6,170 nucleotides of DNA from Candidatus Atribacter alterifermentans (lineage in GTDB: Bacteria; Atribacterota; Atribacteria; Atribacterales; Atribacteraceae): contig JAAYUP010000162.1 in assembly GCA_012517635.1 (NCBI GenBank), positions 1 through 6,170 on the forward strand, read 5' to 3'. Shown here piece by piece: positions 1-5,347 of the stretch (position 1 is its first letter; each line of letters opens with the position of its first letter). Both the position numbers and the translations under genes were made by a program. Below the pieces are notes generated by a model. That model searched no databases. It had not been told where the DNA came from and saw only the letters and a program-made list of their open reading frames with translations.

Positions 1-560
1 GCTTTTTTTATCAGCTGAGGCTTGGTTAGAGCAACTCGAGCAATATAGGCTGACCCTTCGTTAACTGCCAACATCTCTCCCAACTTAAAAGGAAATCCTG
101 CCTCGGCTTGCTTTCTTCCCCGAGGTGAAGTGGTTGTCCGTTGACCAAGAATCGTGGTGGGCGCCATCTGTCCTCCCGTCATCCCAAAAGTAGAGTTGTT
201 AATAAAAAAAGCCGAAATGCATTCTCCCCTTACAGAACAATGCACAATTTCTGCGGTACCGATAGCGGCAATATCACCATCACCTTGATAAGAAAAAACT
301 ATCCGGTCGGGAAGTGCTCGTTTTATACCAGTAGCAGTAGCCGGGGCTCGACCATGAGCACCCATAACAAAATCAATATCCAAACACTCATAGATATATA
401 CCGAACAACCTACCGGTCCAACGCCGATGGTTTTATCTGCAATATCCAATTCATCGATCACTTCGGCAATTAATCGCTGAGCCAAACCATGATTACAACC
501 TGGACAATAACGAAAAGGTTGATTGATTAAAGTTTTTGGTCTCTCAAAAATAGTCTGCAT
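1..560 (-). CDS. korB: 2-oxoacid:ferredoxin oxidoreductase, beta (thiamine diphosphate) subunit, 3' part missing
   Basis: Catalytic subunit that holds thiamine diphosphate and probably a [4Fe-4S] cluster, for CoA-dependent oxidative decarboxylation of a 2-oxoacid with ferredoxin as acceptor in the cytoplasm. The frame runs from ATG at 560 to the left edge without a stop (186 complete codons); family members are usually about 250-290 residues, so roughly the last third is outside the window. Visible motifs: CPGCNH at residues 19-24 and a third cysteine at 52, matching the cluster-ligand spacing of OFOR beta chains; GDGD at 93-96 followed by a conserved IGTAE-IH stretch and NNSTFGMTGGQ at 121-131, the Mg/thiamine-diphosphate site. 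The start is set by a strong AAGGAG seven bases upstream, 11 bases after the alpha-subunit stop. Substrate is uncertain: 2-oxoisovalerate and 2-oxoglutarate enzymes share these motifs, so the symbol is a family label (VOR-type naming is equally possible). Family call is firm. Confidence 0.93.
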   Translation of the reverse strand, partial: MQTIFERPKTLINQPFRYCPGCNHGLAQRLIAEVIDELDIADKTIGVGPVGCSVYIYECLDIDFVMGAHGRAPATATGIKRALPDRIVFSYQGDGDIAAIGTAEIVHCSVRGECISAFFINNSTFGMTGGQMAPTTILGQRTTTSPRGRKQAEAGFPFKLGEMLAVNEGSAYIARVALTKPQLIKK

Positions 561-567
561 AGCTCTT

Positions 568-573
568 CTCCTT
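568..573 (-). promoter_or_regulatory. Ribosome binding site of the beta-subunit gene, overlapping the alpha stop codon
   Basis: AAGGAG read on the minus strand, seven bases before the ATG at 560. Its first two A's are the last two bases of the alpha-subunit TAA stop (574-572). This is one of the strongest Shine-Dalgarno matches in the window and fits coupled translation of alpha and beta chains, which are needed in equal amounts. Confidence 0.8.
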
Positions 574-1624
574 ATTTTCCTAAAATATCACGAACCGTTC
601 TTAAGGTATCTTCAACTGATGGGATCATACCACCGCTCCGTCCATAGAAATGAACTGGAACTGCACCATTCACGGCCAATTTAACATCTTCGACCATCTG
701 TCCCATGTTCATTTCCACATCCAAAACTCGCCCTGCCTTGAGTGCCAATTTCTGAATAATAGCCGATGGGAATGGATACAGAGTAATCGGTCTCAGCAAT
801 GCCAAGCGAATTCCTAAGTTTTTAGCTTCTCTGACAACACTTTTGAGAATACGAGCGACGGTTCCATAACCAACCAAGAGCATTTCCGGCATATCTTCTC
901 CAAAAACTTCATAACGAATTTCTTCTTGCTCAATCCGATGATATTTTTCAAATAATTGATTATTGAACTGCTCCAGGCCTCGTGGATCAAGGTCAAAACA
1001 AAGGATATACTGACGTTTTCTCCCATCTTTACCAATAATTGCCCAATCTTTTGGTGGTAATGGTGGTAAATCTGGTTTTTGAAATACCACTGGTTCCATC
1101 ATCTGACCCAACATACCATCTCCTAAAATCATGACCGGATTTCGATATTTATCAGCCAGGTAAAAAGCTAAATATGTTAAGCCAACTAATTCTTGAACCG
1201 TTGATGGAGCTAAAACAATAACTTTATAATCGCCATGTCCTCCACCCTTAACAGCTTGAAAATAATCGCTCTGGGAGGGCTGTATATTTCCCAAACCAGG
1301 TCCACCTCGGCTCATATTGACAATTACTGCCGGTAACTCAGCTGAAGCTAAATAAGAAATCCCTTCCTGTTTGAGACTAATACCGGGTCCGGAAGAGGAA
1401 GTCATGACTCTCTTCCCAGCTGCTGATGCTCCGTAAACCATATAAATTGAAGCAATTTCACTTTCCGCTTGAAAAAAAACCTTCCCTTCTTCAGGCATCC
1501 TCAGTGATAGATACTCACTGATCTCGGTTTGAGGAGTGATCGGATAACCAAAATACAAATCACAACCCGCCTGGATTGCGGCTTCGGCAACCGCATCGTT
1601 TCCCTTCATTAAAATTTTTTTCAT
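572..1624 (-). CDS. vorB: 2-oxoacid:ferredoxin oxidoreductase, alpha subunit (VorB/KorA type)
   Basis: Alpha chain of a multi-subunit 2-oxoacid:ferredoxin oxidoreductase; it carries the pyrimidine-binding domain and, with the beta chain, forms the thiamine-diphosphate active site. The 350 residues are full length for this separate-subunit class. Visible: GYPITPQTE at 26-34 and QAESE at 52-56 (conserved active-site loops of the POR N-terminal domain), TSSSGPGISL at 75-84, RGGPGLGNIQPSQSDYFQA at 106-124, ADKYRNPVMILGDG at 157-170, a transketolase C-terminal-like domain from about 245 (MLLVGYGT at 248-255) and VEMNMGQM at 303-310. The overall pattern looks most like proteins annotated as 3-methyl-2-oxobutanoate dehydrogenase subunit VorB, which would make branched-chain 2-oxoacids the substrates, but 2-oxoglutarate-type KorA is close and cannot be excluded from sequence alone. 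Start: ATG at 1624 lies inside the ferredoxin stop (ATGA overlap), with GGGAG eight bases upstream in the ferredoxin coding region. Family call is firm, substrate is inference. Confidence 0.95.
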   Translation of the reverse strand: MKKILMKGNDAVAEAAIQAGCDLYFGYPITPQTEISEYLSLRMPEEGKVFFQAESEIASIYMVYGASAAGKRVMTSSSGPGISLKQEGISYLASAELPAVIVNMSRGGPGLGNIQPSQSDYFQAVKGGGHGDYKVIVLAPSTVQELVGLTYLAFYLADKYRNPVMILGDGMLGQMMEPVVFQKPDLPPLPPKDWAIIGKDGRKRQYILCFDLDPRGLEQFNNQLFEKYHRIEQEEIRYEVFGEDMPEMLLVGYGTVARILKSVVREAKNLGIRLALLRPITLYPFPSAIIQKLALKAGRVLDVEMNMGQMVEDVKLAVNGAVPVHFYGRSGGMIPSVEDTLRTVRDILGK

Positions 1625-1842
1625 TTTTCATTCTCCCGATAGACTGAAATTGCTACTTCTGGACACACTTGGGCACAAAAACCACATCCAATGCAATGAT
1701 TAATCTCATGAACCATCACCGGGTAATACCCGTGTGAATTGAAATTTTCCGATAAAACCAGCACTTTTTTAGGGCAGACCTGAACACAATATCCACACCC
1801 TTTACAAAATTCCTGATTAATCAAAACTTTATTCAATTCCAT
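1621..1842 (-). CDS. korD: Ferredoxin-type delta subunit of the 2-oxoacid:ferredoxin oxidoreductase, two [4Fe-4S] clusters
   Basis: Small 73-residue iron-sulfur protein that passes electrons from the catalytic alpha/beta pair to free ferredoxin. It has two complete CX2CX2CX3CP motifs: C13, C16, C19, C23-P24 and C50, C53, C56, C60-P61, each typical of a [4Fe-4S] cluster, with a GYYP segment at 38-41 between them that is common in delta subunits. Length is normal for a stand-alone delta chain; in other organisms it can be fused to another subunit. It is the first gene of the oxidoreductase set, 48 bases after recN, and overlaps the alpha gene by four bases. The start is chosen by AGGAG five bases before the ATG. 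A generic ferredoxin is the alternative, but position and overlap argue for a subunit. The symbol follows the kor scheme; porD/vorD-type names would be equivalent. Confidence 0.93.
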   Translation of the reverse strand: MELNKVLINQEFCKGCGYCVQVCPKKVLVLSENFNSHGYYPVMVHEINHCIGCGFCAQVCPEVAISVYRENEK

Positions 1843-1847
1843 CTACT

Positions 1848-1852
1848 CTCCT
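1848..1852 (-). promoter_or_regulatory. Ribosome binding site of the ferredoxin-subunit gene
   Basis: AGGAG on the minus strand, five bases before the ATG at 1842. It is a clear Shine-Dalgarno match, supports this start codon, and shows the oxidoreductase set has its own translation entry rather than depending on recN coupling. Confidence 0.75.
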
Positions 1853-1869
1853 GTCAATCAGCAGATTTT

Positions 1870-1888
1870 CTCAGTTTATTGTACTGAG
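1870..1888. repeat. Short inverted repeat in the recN/ferredoxin-subunit gap
   Basis: Perfect 6-base arms CTCAGT (1870-1875) and ACTGAG (1883-1888) separated by 7 bases. It begins two bases after the recN stop and is in the only spacer that separates the housekeeping block from the oxidoreductase genes. In RNA it would be a 6-bp stem with a 7-base loop. On the minus strand it is followed by AAAATC, not a T-run, so it is not a convincing intrinsic terminator. The spacer reads TACAATA on the minus strand, a one-mismatch match to a -10 box, but I find no good -35 at 16-18 bases. It could be a weak attenuator, an RNA-processing hairpin, an operator, or chance in AT-rich DNA. Confidence 0.4.
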
Positions 1889-1890
1889 TC

Positions 1891-3588
1891 TTACTTTCCA
1901 GCCCTTTCCATTAAGGTTTCAGCAAATTGGAGAGCCGAAACTGTCGATTTTTCTCCTCCCATCATCCGGGCTAATTCTTGCAACTGCTTTTCTCGCTCCT
2001 GAAGGTCGCTTATTTCAGCCCAAGTATCTTGACCATCGGTATACTTATCAACCCTCAAGTGCTGATCGGCAAAACAGGCAATTTGAGGAAGATGGGTAAC
2101 ACAAAGGATCTGACGACCGGATGCAATCATCTTTAACTTTTCACCAATCCAAAAAGCGGTTTTCCCTCCTACTCCTTGGTCTATTTCATCAAAGATCATA
2201 ACCGGAAGATTTTTCATTTCTAAAGTTATAGATTTTATTCCTAATACTAAACGTGACAATTCTCCCCCCGAAGCAATTTCCATTACCGGTCCTAAGGGTT
2301 GTCCAGGATTTAATGAAGCCATAAAACTGATACTATCTAAACCTGTTGAAGAGACTTTTTGTTGTTCACCCGGAATGGTGTCAAAATTCACTTCGAATTG
2401 TACTTGGGAAAATGCCAATTGCTTTAATTCTGCTTCTAATCGGTTTTTCAAGATTTTGGCTGCTTTTTGTCGATACTGACTCAACTTTTCACCACTAATA
2501 AGCAATTCCTGTTGATATTGATCGAATTGCTCCTCCAATTGCTTTTTTCTCTCATTTTGACGTTCAATTTCCAACAGTTTCTCTTCAACACTTTTCCAAT
2601 AGTCAATCAATTCACCGGTTGTTCGGCAACGATATTTTCTTTTTAGGCGCTCTATTTCAGCCACTGATTTCTCTAAATTTTCAATTTTAACTGTCGAATA
2701 ATCTAAATGACTTCTCAATGCCGCTACTTGTGAAACTATTTCTTGTAATTCAGTTTCAATGTTTCGAAGTTTCTCAACAATATCATTTAAAGCCGTAAAT
2801 TTCCCTTCAGCAGGGATTTTTTCCATTTCACAGGTTAAACGGGAAAGAAGAGTTGATACTCCTTCGCTATTTTCATTTCCTTCCATCAAAACAAAGAAGG
2901 TATCTAATATTGAACAATAGGTTTGAATATTTGCTAATAAACGAAACTCTTCTTCAATTTCCATCATCTTTTCAGAAGTGAAACCAGTCTCTTCAAATTC
3001 TCGAAAAGTAAATTTGAACTCATTCCATTGGGAAAGGTCACCAGCCATTAACTGTTTCAATTCATTTTGGGTTTGAAACCATTCTCTATATTTTTGCTGG
3101 TATAAGTCTCTTTCTTTCCTTCCAAACTCATCCAAAAAATCATCTAAGATTTTCAGCTGATTTTCGGGAGCTAAAAATCGCTCATGTTCTCTTTGACCGT
3201 AGATATCAACCAACATTGAAGCCGCTTCTTTTAACATTCCAACTGGAACCGATCTTCCATTAATTCGAGCTCGATTCCTTCCATCTCGGAGAATTTCTCG
3301 TGATAATACCACTTCTCCTGGAACTTCGCCAGTTAATTCGTTTTTTTCAAGCCAGTGAACTAAATCTTGACTAAAGGATAGGTCAAAAAGTCCTTCGATG
3401 AGGGCAGATTTTCGATCGCGACGAATCATACCTTCAACCGCTCGCCCTCCTTTAAGAAGGCTGATCGCGTCAATAATTAAAGATTTACCGGTTCCTGTTT
3501 CACCGGTAATCACAACCAATCCTCCGCTCAATTCAAGGTGTTGAGAATCAACAATGACGAAGTCTTTAATGACTAGTTCTCGAAGCAT
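1891..3588 (-). CDS. recN: DNA repair protein RecN (SMC-like ATPase)
   Basis: Cytoplasmic SMC-family ATPase acting early in recombinational repair of double-strand breaks. The 565 residues match the usual length (about 550-570). Head domain, N-terminal half: LVIKDFVIVDS at 5-15 and Walker A GETGTGKS at 29-36, then RARINGRSV at 106-114 and DIYGQREHERFL at 128-139. A charged coiled-coil region spans roughly 150-390, rich in E, K, Q and L, shorter than in true SMC proteins as is normal for RecN. Head domain, C-terminal half: ABC signature ASGGELSRL at 439-447, Walker B VMIFDEID at 463-470 with catalytic E468, D-loop region GVGGKTA at 472-478 and switch histidine H499 in CVTHLPQIA. All ATPase motifs are intact. 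The ATG at 3588 is two bases after the nadK stop with no strong Shine-Dalgarno (only GGAT about ten bases upstream), so translation probably depends on ribosomes finishing nadK. No LexA-type box was recognised. Confidence 0.97.
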   Translation of the reverse strand: MLRELVIKDFVIVDSQHLELSGGLVVITGETGTGKSLIIDAISLLKGGRAVEGMIRRDRKSALIEGLFDLSFSQDLVHWLEKNELTGEVPGEVVLSREILRDGRNRARINGRSVPVGMLKEAASMLVDIYGQREHERFLAPENQLKILDDFLDEFGRKERDLYQQKYREWFQTQNELKQLMAGDLSQWNEFKFTFREFEETGFTSEKMMEIEEEFRLLANIQTYCSILDTFFVLMEGNENSEGVSTLLSRLTCEMEKIPAEGKFTALNDIVEKLRNIETELQEIVSQVAALRSHLDYSTVKIENLEKSVAEIERLKRKYRCRTTGELIDYWKSVEEKLLEIERQNERKKQLEEQFDQYQQELLISGEKLSQYRQKAAKILKNRLEAELKQLAFSQVQFEVNFDTIPGEQQKVSSTGLDSISFMASLNPGQPLGPVMEIASGGELSRLVLGIKSITLEMKNLPVMIFDEIDQGVGGKTAFWIGEKLKMIASGRQILCVTHLPQIACFADQHLRVDKYTDGQDTWAEISDLQEREKQLQELARMMGGEKSTVSALQFAETLMERAGK

Positions 3589-3590
3589 TT

Positions 3591-4445
3591 TTAATCAATC
3601 CGTTTTCTTATATCCATCCCCCAAGAGAGTTTGTCTCTCAACAGCGAATAAAAGGGCTTATCAGGAATGAGTTTAACCATGCGATTGGTGATTTGTGATT
3701 TTCTCACTTCAATATAATCCCCTTTATCTAAGGCAAAACCCCTCTGACCATCCAATGTAACCATGGTTCCTTCCTTGGTTGATTCTAATATCAGTCGTAT
3801 CGAGGAGGTTGGTTGAACGATGATTGATCGAGCGTAAAGGGTATGGGCACAGATTGGAGTGATGATAAAAAGATCTAACGTTGGATGAATAACTGGTCCA
3901 CCAGCTGATAGGGAATAGGCGGTTGAACCAGTGGGAGTACCAATGATCAATCCATCGGCCGGAAAGGTAGCGAGATACTCGTCATCGATAAAGGTACTGA
4001 GTCGAATCATCTGAGCAAAGGGTCCTCGGTATATTACCACATCATTTAAAGCTATATCCTGCTCCACTCCCTTTTTGGTATGGTGAATAAAGCAATCTAC
4101 CATCATTCGGTTTTCAATGATATAATTCCCTTTTAAAACCGCTAAAGCTGCATTGAATAAGGCTTCTACGCTCACCTCGGTTAAAAAACCCAATCCTCCC
4201 ATATCAATGCCTAATATTGGAATGCCTTCAATTGCATACCTATGACTTGCGGATAAAAAAGTTCCATCCCCGCCTAACACAAAGACCATATCGGGTTTCT
4301 CGCTTGAAATTTCATTAGTGTTGATTATGGTACATGATACCTGATGTTGATTAAAAAAATCACTCAGTTCTTGTGCTTTTTGAGAAATCATATTATTCAC
4401 TTTTCTGAAAAAAATATGGATCAGCTGAATCGAGCTTTTATTCAT
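3591..4445 (-). CDS. nadK: NAD kinase (ATP/polyphosphate-dependent NADP synthesis)
   Basis: Phosphorylates the 2'-hydroxyl of NAD to make NADP; cytoplasmic and usually essential. Diagnostic motifs are intact: GGDGT at 58-62 with catalytic D60, GGLGFLTE at 83-90, ALND at 132-135 (the NE/D motif in its D form), DGLIIGTPTGSTAYSLSAGG at 164-183, and ITPICAHTLYARSIIV at 195-210. Length (284) is normal for bacterial NadK. The first strand usually reads like IGIIxNPxK; here it is IQLIHIFFRKVNN, so the customary NP step is missing, although the following helix (residues 18-32) and everything from residue 38 on look ordinary. The start ATG lies six bases after the tlyA stop; the purine-rich spacer GAAAGA gives only a weak Shine-Dalgarno, so coupling to tlyA is likely. 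The gene is followed by recN after two bases, without the argR gene often found between them. Confidence 0.97.
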   Translation of the reverse strand: MNKSSIQLIHIFFRKVNNMISQKAQELSDFFNQHQVSCTIINTNEISSEKPDMVFVLGGDGTFLSASHRYAIEGIPILGIDMGGLGFLTEVSVEALFNAALAVLKGNYIIENRMMVDCFIHHTKKGVEQDIALNDVVIYRGPFAQMIRLSTFIDDEYLATFPADGLIIGTPTGSTAYSLSAGGPVIHPTLDLFIITPICAHTLYARSIIVQPTSSIRLILESTKEGTMVTLDGQRGFALDKGDYIEVRKSQITNRMVKLIPDKPFYSLLRDKLSWGMDIRKRID

Positions 4446-4451
4446 TCTTTC

Positions 4452-5312
4452 TCACTTTTCACAATTATTTTTCTGTTCATTCATTTTAATAAGAAAAAAA
4501 CGATGCGCTTCCTGGACTTCTTTTCTTATTATATCCCCAAATTCGGTTTTATCAAAAAAATGAGTCCATTTCCTCCAATAAGCCAAATATTCAATATTCC
4601 CTTCTCCTCCTTGAATCGGAGAGAAAGTGAGACCTTGAAGCTGGAGATGATTATCTCGAGCCGATTCCAACACATCCTTAAGAACTTGAATATGGGTTGC
4701 CTTTTTTCTCACCAGACCACCACTTTCCACCTTATCTCTCCCTGCTTCAAACTGGGGTTTTATCAAAGCAATACCTATCCCATTTTCGGGTAGAAGTGAA
4801 TCAATTACCGGAAAAATGAGACGAAGAGAAATAAAGGACACGTCAACAGTGATACCCTGGATAGGCTCAGGAAGGTCTTTTGGGGAAAAATAGCGAATAT
4901 TCCTTCTTTCTAAAGGAAAGACTTTGGGATTCATGCGAAGTTTCTCGTGAAGGAGTCCATATCCAACATCAAGGGCGAACACTTTTTTGGCATGATTTTG
5001 AAGCAAACAATCAGTAAATCCTCCAGTGGAAGCACCAATATCTAAAAACACCAAACCAATCGGGTTGATGTGAAAGAAAGAGAGGGCTTTGGCTAACTTT
5101 TCACCGCCTCTACTTACATATTGAGGCAACTTTTCAAGAACGATTTGAGTATCATCATGTACTTTCGTTGATGGTTTTAAAATCCCTGATGTCTTTTCAA
5201 CTTTAACATTTCCAGCCAAAATCATCCGCTGAGCTTTTTCTCGGCTTTCAACGAATCCTCTCTTAACCAATAATTCATCAATTCTGATTTTTTGTCTTTT
5301 TTCTTCCATCAT
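4452..5312 (-). CDS. tlyA: TlyA family 16S/23S rRNA 2'-O-methyltransferase / hemolysin-family protein
   Basis: SAM-dependent 2'-O-methyltransferase of the TlyA family, which in mycobacteria methylates cytidines of 16S and 23S rRNA and sets capreomycin sensitivity; the hemolysin name is historical. An S4 RNA-binding domain covers about residues 9-65 (RIDELLVKRGFVESREKAQ at 10-28), followed by the SRGGEKL linker at 67-73 and an FtsJ/RrmJ-type Rossmann methyltransferase domain at about 75-250. SAM-binding loop DIGASTGGFTD is at 91-101, TVDVSFISL at 155-163, LIKPQFEAGRD at 183-193 and EGNIEYL at 237-243. K72, D157, K185 and E241 fit the K-D-K-E catalytic tetrad of the family. Length 286 is slightly longer than the usual 250-275 because of a charged, Asn/Lys-rich C-terminal tail (about 250-286). 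The start is ATG at 5312 or the adjacent ATG at 5309; an in-frame TAG ten bases upstream rules out an earlier one. No Shine-Dalgarno is visible. Exact rRNA targets are unknown. Confidence 0.93.
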   Translation of the reverse strand: MMEEKRQKIRIDELLVKRGFVESREKAQRMILAGNVKVEKTSGILKPSTKVHDDTQIVLEKLPQYVSRGGEKLAKALSFFHINPIGLVFLDIGASTGGFTDCLLQNHAKKVFALDVGYGLLHEKLRMNPKVFPLERRNIRYFSPKDLPEPIQGITVDVSFISLRLIFPVIDSLLPENGIGIALIKPQFEAGRDKVESGGLVRKKATHIQVLKDVLESARDNHLQLQGLTFSPIQGGEGNIEYLAYWRKWTHFFDKTEFGDIIRKEVQEAHRFFLIKMNEQKNNCEK

Positions 5313-5347
5313 ATTTATTGGCTATGAAATGTTCATTTGAATGGGTA

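Noticed and set aside
141..473. Open frame of 110 codons on the plus strand
   Set aside because: It lies antisense inside the beta-subunit gene, whose conserved CPGC and GDGD motifs prove the minus-strand frame; the plus-strand product is low-complexity in appearance and resembles no family I know.
814..1035. Second open frame of 73 codons on the minus strand
   Set aside because: It is an out-of-frame shadow within the alpha-subunit gene; the alpha frame is conserved through this part.
1852..1857. Exact TTGACA on the minus strand just before the ferredoxin-subunit gene
   Set aside because: It overlaps the ribosome binding site, and 16-18 bases downstream there is no acceptable -10; transcription would begin inside the coding region. 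Probably chance.
4344..4793. Open frame of 149 codons on the plus strand across the tlyA/nadK junction
   Set aside because: It is antisense to two well-supported genes; the Phe/Ile/Ser-rich translation is what AT-rich antisense DNA produces and no recognizable domain is present.
5323..5337. Small inverted repeat ATGAA-ATG-TTCAT between ispA and tlyA
   Set aside because: Arms of five AT-rich bases with a three-base loop are too weak for a terminator or operator call and expected by chance in such DNA.
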